DNA of 35,052 nucleotides from Betaproteobacteria bacterium (lineage in GTDB: Bacteria > Pseudomonadota > Gammaproteobacteria > Burkholderiales > SG8-41), in NCBI GenBank assembly GCA_016199545.1, contig JACQGN010000189.1, positions 1-35,052 on the forward strand, written 5' to 3'. Below, piece by piece: positions 1 to 7,079 of this stretch (its first letter is position 1; each line of letters opens with the position of its first letter). The notes under the pieces are model-generated. The model was not told the origin of the DNA and searched no databases. It saw only the letters and a list, made by a program, of their open reading frames with translations. A program made the translations under genes and the position numbers.

Positions 1-658
1 AGAGGATGTTGAGCAGCACCGGCCGGCCGTATTCGGCTTCGAGCAGCGGCACGGCGTGCATGGCGTGCCACAGACCGCCCGGCATCAGCACCGCCTGGGC
101 TTCGGGCGTCTCGCGCAGGGCCTTGCCGCCGAGTTCGAGCGCGAGCAGGTGGTCCGCGTTCGGGTCGGCGGTCTTGTGCTGCGCGAAGGCAGTCCCGCGC
201 GAATGGTTGGCGATGACTTCGATGCCCGCGTCGGCGAGGTAGCGCGTCAGTGGAATCGTCGTGGTCTCGTGCCAGCGTGTTGCCAGCGCAATCCGCGTCG
301 CGCCCAGGTGCTTCAACACCGCGATGTGCGCTTCGAGATCCGTATCGCATGGCAGCCCGCTGCGCTCCTCGGCTTGCGCAAGGGTCTCCAGCATGCGTTT
401 GCGTCCAAGGAACGTCGCGACCGGGACGCCGGAGAGCGCGATGCGGTCGACTTTCTTCTTCGCGAGGAGATCGACGCGCTGCCAGTACGTCGGCAGCTCG
501 TTCTCGGCGGCCTCAACGCTGTGACCCTGAAAATTGAGCCCCGTCGTCACCAGCATCATGCCCTCGGGGGCGACGCGGTAGAACTGGTAGGCGTCCATGT
601 CGGTATAGGCGTGCGGAATGATGTAGCCGAGCTGGTACCACGGGCTGATGATGCTCAT
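1..658 (-). CDS. Asp/Glu racemase-superfamily protein (arylmalonate decarboxylase / maleate isomerase-like), 3' end outside the window
   Basis: The reading frame starts with ATG at 658 on the minus strand and stays open for 219 codons to the window edge, so the C-terminus is missing. The N-terminus (GYIIPHAYTDMDAYQFYRVAP), a central VDRIALSGVP strand-turn near residues 70-79 and MPGGLWHAMHAVPLLE near 192-207 resemble arylmalonate decarboxylases and maleate cis-trans isomerases. These share two pseudo-symmetric Rossmann-like domains and normally use one or two Cys between them. Here the second-site Cys-Gly-Gly motif reads Pro193-Gly-Gly, and the first site reads Ser76-Gly-Val-Pro. The usual acid/base cysteines therefore appear to be absent, and the reaction cannot be named. 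It is followed on its upstream side by another minus-strand gene ending 36 bases away, so the two may be co-transcribed. Family assignment is fairly secure; substrate unknown. Confidence 0.75.
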   Translation of the reverse strand, partial: MSIISPWYQLGYIIPHAYTDMDAYQFYRVAPEGMMLVTTGLNFQGHSVEAAENELPTYWQRVDLLAKKKVDRIALSGVPVATFLGRKRMLETLAQAEERSGLPCDTDLEAHIAVLKHLGATRIALATRWHETTTIPLTRYLADAGIEVIANHSRGTAFAQHKTADPNADHLLALELGGKALRETPEAQAVLMPGGLWHAMHAVPLLEAEYGRPVLLNIL

Positions 659-694
659 GTCGGGACGATCCTTGGCGGCTTGCGCCGAGGGGGG

Positions 695-1624
695 TCAGAG
701 GCGGAGAGTGTAACTTTTTTCGAGGACGGCCGAATAAAGGCCCGCAGGAACACCGGGGTCGTCGGCGTCCGTCACCAGCAGCAGCCGGATGACATCGCCA
801 TCGACTCGCGCATCGACGCCTTCGATCTTGTGCGGCCGATCGAGCCGGTGCAGGCAGCGCCGATTTCCCTCCCGGTCCGCGACTCCGACCGCAGCTCCCG
901 CGCAGGGCCCGTCCTGGTACGCGTCCGGCGTGTCCTCGGCGACTGCCGTAAACACGATGTCGCCGTTCGGCAAAGCCGCCCCGTCGGTGAAACAGAGCGG
1001 AATGCCGTTAACGCTTCCGAGTTCGAATGCCTGCATCGCGACCGGCGCGACGGGTGCGCCCGAAAGGAGGGCATCGAGCACCGCGGAAAGACGAAATCGG
1101 ACGATCGCATTCTGCACCACGCGCCGGTTGCCGCGCTGAAGCAGGCACAGATCGGCACCGCTCACCACGGCGCCCTCGATGTTGGGTGAGGTGAGTCTTT
1201 CATCCAGTGCTGTGAACAGGTTCGACAAGTCGCAGATGCGCGCAGCGCCGCTTGCTTCACCGTGTTCGTCGAGCGCAAGCAGCGCGCCCCGGCGGCGCTC
1301 GCGCGTCGAGCCCGAGCCGAACGCGAACAACGCGCCGTGAGGGTATCCCGCGACTGGCGGCAGCAGCGTCAACGCCTCGAGGTCGGGCTTGCGCGCCTTG
1401 CGTGCCACCGGGGACGCCGGCAGTTTTCCGGCAAAAAGCCTCAGCAGATGCCCCGCTCGCGCACCCGTCGCGTGAAACACGCCGAGGTGCCGTTCATCGT
1501 CGGCGACCACGTAGAGATGCGCCCCCGCGCGCACCAGCCCGCTGGCAGCGCTCAGGTGGGACGGCCGTCCCGGGCCGGGCGGCCCCGAGAGGTCCAGCTC
1601 GCGGATTTTGTGGAGCGTTATCAT
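695..1624 (-). CDS. DUF6929-like protein of unknown function
   Basis: The protein has 309 residues from ATG at 1624. The frame is open further upstream, but that part lies inside the divergent receptor gene, so 1624 is preferred; no clear ribosome-binding site precedes it. Visible features are an early LYVVADDERHLGVF segment, FAFGSGSTRERRRG near the first third, and repeated short strand-like blocks rich in Gly and Asp, ending GLYSAVLEKSYTLRL. This looks like the cytoplasmic DUF6929 family, probably a beta-propeller-type fold. No signal peptide or catalytic motif is evident. It is head-to-head with the Bug receptor gene at 1683, leaving only 58 bases for both promoters. The family label comes from memory of the FGSGS motif pattern and is moderately sure; function is unknown. 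Confidence 0.7.
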   Translation of the reverse strand: MITLHKIRELDLSGPPGPGRPSHLSAASGLVRAGAHLYVVADDERHLGVFHATGARAGHLLRLFAGKLPASPVARKARKPDLEALTLLPPVAGYPHGALFAFGSGSTRERRRGALLALDEHGEASGAARICDLSNLFTALDERLTSPNIEGAVVSGADLCLLQRGNRRVVQNAIVRFRLSAVLDALLSGAPVAPVAMQAFELGSVNGIPLCFTDGAALPNGDIVFTAVAEDTPDAYQDGPCAGAAVGVADREGNRRCLHRLDRPHKIEGVDARVDGDVIRLLLVTDADDPGVPAGLYSAVLEKSYTLRL

Positions 1625-1682
1625 CAGCCGGAAAGAGATAGTATATTCGTGGCCGAGAACGCCACTCGCGAGGGGAGAACGT

Positions 1683-2711
1683 ATGAGTATGGATCGTGAT
1701 ATTACGCTGCGCCGCCGTCCCGGAAAACCATGTGTATTGACGGGAAGCGCGAGGACCAGACCGCTGCTGCTGGCCGCGCTCGCCCTGTTTCCCGCCGCCT
1801 CGCCCGCGCAGGACGCGGGCGCCCTGCCCAAGCAGATGCGCATCATCGTGGCGAGCGTGGGCGGCACCGGTCCCGACTTCATTGCGCGGCTCATCGCGCC
1901 CAAGCTCGGTGACGGCTCGCGCCAGAGCGTCATCGTTGACAACCGGCCCGGCACGAACGGCATCGTCGCCGCGCAATACACCGCGCGCGCGCGCGCGGAC
2001 GGATCGGTGATCATGATGGGCAACGCCGGCACTCATGCAGTCAATGCGGCCCTGTACAAGAAGCTGGTCTACGATCCGGTCGCCGACTTCGCCCCCATCA
2101 GCGAGATCGCTTCGGTGCCGCTCGCGCTGGTCATACACCCTGTGGTGCCGGCGAAGTCGCTCAAGGAATTGATCGCGCTTGCGCGGAAATCACCGGGCAA
2201 GCTGAATATCGCGATCGCGGGGGCAGCGGGAGAGCTGACGGGCAATGCGCTCAAGCTCCAGGCGAAGATCGACATGAAGAACATCCACTACAAGGGTGGT
2301 GCGGCGGCGGCAATTGCGGTGATGGCGGGCGAAGTGGACATGGTGTTTACCACCTACGTGGTCATCTCGGCCCACGTGGACGCCGGCAGGTTGCGGGTGC
2401 TCGGCGTCAGCAGCGAGCAGCGCATGCCGCAGCTTTCCAATGTGCCGACGATCGCCGAAAGCGGGCTGCCCGGGTTCGAGCACGAACAGTGGTACGCGCT
2501 GTTCGCGCCCGCGAAGACCCCCGCCCCGGTCGTGCAGACCCTGCACCGGGAAGTCACGCGCATCATCAATAGCGCCGACGTGAAGGAGCGCCTGCTCGCC
2601 ACGGGGCACCGCATCATCGCGGGCACGCCGCAGGAGCTTTCCGACAAGGTGCGGCGCGAGATCGACAAGACCCGCAAGATCATGACCGAGTCCGGCATGC
2701 CGCAGCAGTGA
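1683..2711 (+). CDS. Bug/TctC-family tripartite tricarboxylate transporter substrate-binding protein (copy 1)
   Basis: The product has 342 residues. The ATG at 1683 is preceded by AGGGGAGAAC, a good ribosome-binding site. A basic N-terminal stretch and the hydrophobic core LLLAALALFPAASPAQ form a signal peptide after an unusually long n-region (about 28 residues). The mature part shows family landmarks: MRIIVASVGGTGPDFIARLIAPKL, VIVDNRPGTNGIVAA, KKLVYDPVADFAPIS, HYKGGAAAAIAVMAGEVDM, and a C-terminal domain with AESGLPGFEHEQWYALFAPAKTP. Such proteins are periplasmic Venus-flytrap receptors for carboxylates or related small molecules. No TctA or TctB permease is nearby, which is normal for the orphan Bug receptors of Burkholderiales. 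The ligand cannot be read from sequence. It may be co-transcribed with the protease-like gene starting 34 bases downstream. Confidence 0.93.
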   Translation: MSMDRDITLRRRPGKPCVLTGSARTRPLLLAALALFPAASPAQDAGALPKQMRIIVASVGGTGPDFIARLIAPKLGDGSRQSVIVDNRPGTNGIVAAQYTARARADGSVIMMGNAGTHAVNAALYKKLVYDPVADFAPISEIASVPLALVIHPVVPAKSLKELIALARKSPGKLNIAIAGAAGELTGNALKLQAKIDMKNIHYKGGAAAAIAVMAGEVDMVFTTYVVISAHVDAGRLRVLGVSSEQRMPQLSNVPTIAESGLPGFEHEQWYALFAPAKTPAPVVQTLHREVTRIINSADVKERLLATGHRIIAGTPQELSDKVRREIDKTRKIMTESGMPQQ

Positions 2712-2744
2712 GCGGCCGGTGGCTGCCGAGCCGGGGAAGCGATC

Positions 2745-3896
2745 ATGGCGATTTCCGGATATCTGCTGAACGCGAATGCAGGCCAGGTGAGAGCCTTCAA
2801 CCTGGCGGTCATCGACCAGGCGGGTATTCGTTTCGGGCTCGCCCTGCAGCCGACATCTTCACACCGCGCCTACATTTCGATCGATCTCTTCAAGCAGATC
2901 CGGGCTGCCCTCGGCGAGGATGCCTTCGCGAAGCTGCAGAAGAAGACGCGGATCTCGATCGCCGCCGTGATCGAGGAGGCGGATGCCAAGAGCCTGATCG
3001 AAACCCGCGATCCAGCGGATCTCGGCGAGCGTCCGGACCTCGAGCAACCGCCGCGCGCCGCGCCCGGGACCGGTCAGATGCTCGACTGGCACCTTATCGA
3101 GACCCGGATCTTCGCAGCCTGGCAAGCGCTGGGCGGCGCGGACAATATACAGTGGGGAGATGTCGCCATCGGGCATATCGATACCGGCTTCACGACTCAC
3201 CCGGCGCTCGGGTTCACGGACAGCACGCCGGATTCGCCGTGGATCGATACGGCGCGGGACCGCAACTTCTTTGAAAGGGAACTCAATCCGCCTGACGGTG
3301 CGCCGGTGTTCGCCGCTTTCGATTCCGCGCTGGACCCCCTTGGCGGGTTCAGCGGCGGCCACGGCACGCGCACCCTGAGCGTCCTGTGCGGGTTCGATGA
3401 ATCGGCGGCGGCGCAGGACGGCGGTTCCTATGCGGGCTACTACGGCACGGCGCCCAGGGCGCCGGTGGTGCCGGTGCGCATCGAAGACACGATCTGGCTA
3501 CAGAATGCGCTCGCCGACGCGCTGCCCGCGGCCATCGACTATCTGGTGAACGAAGCCGGCGTCAGCGTCATCTCGCTCAGCATGGGATCCCCGAAATTCG
3601 CGCTTGGCATGCACGGCATCCCAGGAACGCTGCGCGACGCCATCGACGACGCGTACGAAAAAGGCGTCATCCTCTGTTGCGCGGCCGGCAACAACGTGCC
3701 CGACGAAAAGGTGGTCTTCCCCGCACGTTGTCCGCGCACGGTCGCGGTCGGCGGCAGCGCGCCCGGGATGACGCCGTGGGCAGGTAGCAGCCACGGCATC
3801 CAGGTCGATATCAGCGCGCCGGCATTTCCGATCCGGCGGGCCAACACCCGTCGCGGCACACGAATGAGAGTTGTTGCAGATGTACGTGGTAACTGA
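2745..3896 (+). pseudogene. Truncated S8 (subtilisin-like) serine peptidase lacking the catalytic Ser region
   Basis: ATG at 2745 follows GGGGAAG by a normal spacing and opens 383 codons. An N-terminal domain of about 135 residues precedes the peptidase core. The catalytic Asp is in GHIDTGFTTHP (Asp146), the His in GGHGTRTLSV (His206) and the oxyanion Asn in AAGNN (Asn316). The homology ends at DISAPAFPIRRANTRR (about residue 369), just before the GTS-A nucleophile block expected some 10-20 residues later. A 14-residue tail without family character follows and then a TGA. The remaining C-terminal part of an S8 domain (Ser helix onward) is not found downstream, where the next receptor gene starts 72 bases later. 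The protein cannot be a working peptidase as it stands. No signal peptide is seen. A 3' deletion is the simplest explanation; an assembly error is possible. Confidence 0.8.
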
Positions 3897-3968
3897 AATA
3901 ATCGGGGCCGCCATGTTCTGCGCGCCACGGCGCGCGATGAGACGGTGGCCGACTGCGATGGAGGCGTA

Positions 3969-4937
3969 ATGAAGAGTCTGATTGCGGGTGTAGTGCTGCT
4001 GGCATCGTTTCCAGTCACCGCATGGGCGCAGGCGTTCCAACCCAGCCGCCCGGTCGAGATCATCGTGCACAACGCGCCCGGAGGCGGCTCCGATCTCCTC
4101 GCCCGGTTCATCAGCACGCTGCTCGAAAAGGAGAAGCTCTTGCCGGTGCGAACACAGGTGAACAACCGCCCGGGCGGCGGCAGCGCGCTGGCAATGGCAT
4201 ACATGGCCGAAAAGCGCGGAGACCCGCACACCATCGCTCTCTTTACTTCCGCCTGGATGATGACGCCGATCCTGTCCGCCGAGGCGAAAGCGGGCTTCTA
4301 CGACATGACGCCGATCGCGCGCCTCGTGCTCGAATCCTCGCTCGTCGTGGTCAAGGCCGATTCACCGTACCGCACGCTGCAGGATTTCATCGAGGCGGCG
4401 AAGAAGGAACCGGGAAAACTCAAGCAGTCGGGTGGATCGGTGCAGACCCGCGGCAACTTCGTGCGCCTGATCCTGCAACGTTCGACCGGCGCGCGCTGGT
4501 CGTATATTTCTTTCCCGGGCGGCGGCGAGCGCATCGCGGCGCTGCTCGGCGGACACGTGGAGATTCTGATGGCGGAGCCGCAGGAACTGGGCGAGTACAT
4601 CCGCAATGGACAGTTGCGTGCCGTCGCGCAGATCACCGAAAAACGCCTGGCACGATTTCCTGACGTGCCGACGCTGCGCGAGGCCGGATTCAACGTCCAC
4701 AGCGATCCCACCATCCGCGGGGCGGTCGCTCCGCCGAGAACGGCAAAGCACGTCGTGGCGTACTGGGAAGAAGTGTTCGCGCGAATGGTGAAGACCGAGG
4801 GATGGCGCAAGTACCTGGAGGACAATCAGTTCGAAGACGGTTTCCAGCGCGGCGATGAACTGCTGAAATCGTCGAAAGAGTTCGTCGCGCGCATGCGCGA
4901 GATGCTCAAGGACGCGGGACTCAAGGTTTACCGTTAG
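3969..4937 (+). CDS. Bug/TctC-family tripartite tricarboxylate transporter substrate-binding protein (copy 2)
   Basis: The protein has 322 residues. The frame also has an upstream start at 3945, but ATG at 3969 has GGAGG seven bases before it and opens directly into a signal peptide (MKSLIAGVVLLASFPVTAWAQ). The mature protein shows VEIIVHNAPGGGSDLLARF, VNNRPGGGSALAMAY and ISFPGGGERIAALLGGHVEI. The C-terminal part has DVPTLREAGFNVHSDPTIRGAVAPPRTAK. The NAPGGGSD variant and the short LKVYR ending set it apart from the other copies here, so it belongs to a different receptor subgroup. It would deliver a small anionic or carboxylated ligand to a permease encoded elsewhere. It converges with the minus-strand Asp-box gene, whose stop lies 9 bases away. 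Confidence 0.93.
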   Translation: MKSLIAGVVLLASFPVTAWAQAFQPSRPVEIIVHNAPGGGSDLLARFISTLLEKEKLLPVRTQVNNRPGGGSALAMAYMAEKRGDPHTIALFTSAWMMTPILSAEAKAGFYDMTPIARLVLESSLVVVKADSPYRTLQDFIEAAKKEPGKLKQSGGSVQTRGNFVRLILQRSTGARWSYISFPGGGERIAALLGGHVEILMAEPQELGEYIRNGQLRAVAQITEKRLARFPDVPTLREAGFNVHSDPTIRGAVAPPRTAKHVVAYWEEVFARMVKTEGWRKYLEDNQFEDGFQRGDELLKSSKEFVARMREMLKDAGLKVYR

Positions 4938-4946
4938 CGCCGTGCC

Positions 4947-6020
4947 TCAGGCGCAGGCGACGGCGTAGACGTCTTCCACTCCGGCGGGCAGCGGGTACTC
5001 GCGCCAGGTTACCCCGGTGTCCTCGGTGCCGAACACCTGGCCGCAGCGCGAGGCGCAGTAGACGCGCGCCGGCTCGCGCGGGTGCGCGGCGACGGCCATC
5101 ATGGTGCCGCGCGCCGTAACACCGTGATCGAAGCGGCGCCACGTGTTCCCCAGGTCATCGCTGCGGTAGAGCGAACCGTTGTTGCCGCGGGCAGCGACCG
5201 ACAGGCACGCGTACATGATGCGCCCATCGTGCGGCGCGACGATCACGTCGCGACAGTAGGTCAGGGGCGAAAAGCGCCCGATTTCGACATCACGCCAGGA
5301 CCCACCCCGGTCATCGCTGCGGAACAGCCCCATGCGCACGGCAAGGAAAGCCGTGCCGGGGGCTGCCGCGCTCACGGCGAAGGCGTGCGAGTCGAGCATG
5401 CCCTCCGCGTCGATGTCGCTGCCGATGCAGCTTTTCAGGTGTGGCGCGTCGGCGAGCCGGATGAGCGGCGCGGAGAGGTCCGTCCACGTTTCGCCGCCAT
5501 CGTCGCTGCGGATGACGCCGCTCACCTCGAGCGCCGCATACACGTCATCGGGCCGCCCCGGATCGGCGACGATGCGCGTCACCCGCGCGGGAAACCCCAT
5601 TTCACAGTGGCCGGGCGACCTGGCTCCGGGGAGCCGGCACCAGGTGTCGCCGCCGTCTTCGCTGCGATAAATGCCGATGGGCGCGACGCCGGCATACATG
5701 ACTTCCGGCCGCGTGGGATGAAATGCGAGCGACCACACCACGGCGCCGCGCTCAGGAAATCCGAGCCGCTCCCACCGCGCGCCGCCATCGGTCGTGCGGT
5801 AGGGACCGTCCTGCGTTCCCACGTACAACACATCGTGCTCGCGCGGATGCACGGCGAACGCACGCGCCTCGACATTCTCCGGCAAGCCGGCGGTGAGCGG
5901 CTCCCATTGCCCACCATCGGGAGCGCGGCGGAACAGTCCGCCTGGATGGCGCGCGCCGCTGCCGGATACCCAATGCCCCGCTCCCGCGAAAATACGGGTT
6001 GCGCGGCGCGTGGCATTCAC
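4947..6020 (-). CDS. Asp-box (BNR) repeat beta-propeller protein
   Basis: A GTG at 6020 overlaps the stop of the upstream YciI gene as GTGA, so translational coupling is likely; this start gives 357 residues. Six Asp-box repeats of the S/T-x-D-x-G-x-T/S-W type are visible: YRTTDGGARWERL, YRSEDGGDTWCRL, IRSDDGGETWTDL, FRSDDRGGSWRDV, YRSDDLGNTWRRF and FGTEDTGVTWREY. They are spaced as in the sialidase, VPS10 and Ycf48-type propellers. There is no obvious signal peptide and no sialidase Arg triad or FRIP motif, so a glycosidase call is not supported. It may be a scaffold or ligand-binding propeller. Annotation pipelines tend to call such proteins exo-alpha-sialidase or WD40/YVTN/BNR-like. It appears to be the last gene of a minus-strand run with the OsmC-like and YciI genes. 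Confidence 0.85.
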   Translation of the reverse strand: MNATRRATRIFAGAGHWVSGSGARHPGGLFRRAPDGGQWEPLTAGLPENVEARAFAVHPREHDVLYVGTQDGPYRTTDGGARWERLGFPERGAVVWSLAFHPTRPEVMYAGVAPIGIYRSEDGGDTWCRLPGARSPGHCEMGFPARVTRIVADPGRPDDVYAALEVSGVIRSDDGGETWTDLSAPLIRLADAPHLKSCIGSDIDAEGMLDSHAFAVSAAAPGTAFLAVRMGLFRSDDRGGSWRDVEIGRFSPLTYCRDVIVAPHDGRIMYACLSVAARGNNGSLYRSDDLGNTWRRFDHGVTARGTMMAVAAHPREPARVYCASRCGQVFGTEDTGVTWREYPLPAGVEDVYAVACA

Positions 6021-6319
6021 GCGCCCTCCGCCGCCGCGGGATTCCACTGGCCCTTGCGCATGCGCGTAACCGTGATATTGGCGAACACGCCGGCCTTGGT
6101 GAAGGGATCGCCGTCGGAGAACGCTTTGGCCTCGGCCCGGCTTCCCACGTTGACGATGAAGAGGCTGCCGATCGCTTCCGTGCCGCCGTCGTTCTGCGTC
6201 GCGCCCGCGAGCACCAGGATACCCTTCTGGCTTTGCAGGTAATCGCGGTGCGGCTGCAGGTTGCCAGCACGGATCGCGGCGGTGTTCGGCTTGTCAATGC
6301 AGGAAATGGCCCAAAGCAT
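6017..6319 (-). CDS. YciI-like protein (ferredoxin-like alpha/beta fold)
   Basis: The product has 100 residues starting at MLWAISCIDKP. The core matches the YciI/YCII domain: an N-terminal strand, HRDYLQSQKG with the conserved His24-x-Asp pair, GILVLAGATQNDGG, then GSLFIVNVGSRAEAKAFSDGDPF and VFANITVTRMRKGQWN. YciI-type proteins are small dimeric ferredoxin-fold proteins. The fold is shared with muconolactone isomerase, and the His-Asp pair has been proposed as catalytic, but no general reaction is established. The stop codon overlaps the start of the Asp-box gene. The OsmC-like gene ends about 105 bases upstream on the same strand, so all three may be one transcript. Confidence 0.88.
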   Translation of the reverse strand: MLWAISCIDKPNTAAIRAGNLQPHRDYLQSQKGILVLAGATQNDGGTEAIGSLFIVNVGSRAEAKAFSDGDPFTKAGVFANITVTRMRKGQWNPAAAEGA

Positions 6320-6424
6320 GTTCTGTCTCCCGTGGATTTGGTTGGTGTGATGTGTCACGCGCGGCGCAGCGCATATCGGACCCATGATAACGGCTCCGCT
6401 GCGCTCCGGGAGTCCGCACTCCGG

Positions 6425-6988
6425 TCAGGGCTCCCGCGTCACGCCTTCGATATGGAATGGCTTGCCGTTTACCTCGACCGTGCTGTTGAGGGGAACGGAC
6501 TGGACGATCAGACCCTCCGCAAAGCAGCCGTTCTTGGCGTTGCGTATGAGGTGCGCCAGCCGGTCGGCCGGTGCGTCACTCTCGATGGAAAGATGAGTGT
6601 CGACTCCGTCCCAGCGGTTATACACGGTTCCCTTGAGCACGGAGCCGCCGAGGAACTTCCTGAAACGCACCTTGGAGCTCGCCTTCGTCACCGTGATCTT
6701 CATCATGTGCGCGTACCGCGCAACCTGGGTGAGCAGTCAGAACCCGGTGCCCATCGCCATGTAGGACATCGGCGACGGGTACTTGTCGGTGCCGCCGATG
6801 CGCGCCGCTTCGTCGCTGAACACCTCGAACTTGCCGATCGTGCCGCGCTTCAGGTGCATCTCGCCCGCGACCACCTCGGTGTAGACCTCGGAATCGGTGG
6901 ACACACCCTGCGGCGGAAGTTCGGGTTTGTCGATGATGCGCTGGCCGATTTCGCTGGGGAGATTCATGCCGTCGACGGGTTTCTCCAT
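6425..6988 (-). CDS. OsmC-like peroxiredoxin-type protein, probable selenoprotein with in-frame TGA (Sec84)
   Basis: Read through one TGA (6737-6739), a single frame runs from ATG 6988, after the ribosome-binding site GAGGAAG, to a stop at 6425: 187 residues. The N-terminal half ends in KYPSPMSYMAMGTGF, and the frame continues LLTQVARYAHMMKITVTKA. In OsmC/YhfA-type proteins this segment carries the peroxidatic Cys, in the pattern P-S-P...G-x-G-F-C-x-x-T. The TGA sits exactly at that Cys. The second family Cys is kept (NAKNGC-FAEG, Cys155), and the rest (GVDTHLSIESDAPADRLAHLI) is normal and free of stops. Conventional gene finding would split this into an 83-residue and a 93-residue piece. OsmC proteins reduce organic hydroperoxides; Sec would replace the attacking thiol. 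A TGC-to-TGA nonsense mutation remains possible. Sec machinery is not in this window. Confidence 0.8.
6707..6724 (-). promoter_or_regulatory. Bacterial SECIS-like stem-loop just downstream of the in-frame TGA
   Basis: In the RNA sense the UGA is followed by 19 nucleotides and then a compact hairpin. G6721-C-G-C-G6717 pairs with C6713-G-C-G-C6709 around the triloop GUA; opening the top pair gives a GGUAC loop. U6722 is bulged, and U6723-G6724 pair with A6708-C6707 below it. The bulged U, the GGU at the apex and the spacing resemble the E. coli fdhF SECIS, in which a GGUUGC stem carries a bulged U and a GGUCU loop about 18 nucleotides after UGA. The element lies inside the coding sequence, as expected for bacteria. 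The stem codons encode conserved-looking residues, so part of the pairing could be coincidental in GC-rich DNA. Confidence 0.6.
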
Positions 6989-7044
6989 GTCGCTTCCTCG
7001 ATTGTGAATGGTGCAGCAGCAATACTACCGTACCCATTCACCCA

Positions 7045-7079
7045 AGGAGCTTGTCGCATCTCAAGTCCGACAAGTTCCT
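7045..7079. repeat. Degenerate REP-like palindrome (TGTCG family)
   Basis: AGGAGCTTGTCG (7045-7056) pairs with CGACAAGTTCCT (7068-7079) with one mismatch. The loop and right arm carry TCAAGTCCGACA, which recurs exactly in the palindrome at 9710-9747. The element abuts the stop codon of the M24 gene and may act as a transcription or mRNA-end structure there. Confidence 0.6.

Noticed and set aside
56-1189. 377-codon plus-strand open frame at the left edge
   Set aside because: It is antisense to two minus-strand genes with coherent protein sequence and has no recognisable domain.
3894-3896. TGA ending the S8-like gene as a second Sec codon
   Set aside because: Sequence after it has no peptidase homology and runs into the next gene's leader, so it is an ordinary stop.
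4947-6020. Exo-alpha-sialidase assignment for the Asp-box protein
   Set aside because: Only Asp boxes are present; the Arg triad and FRIP motif of true sialidases are not seen.
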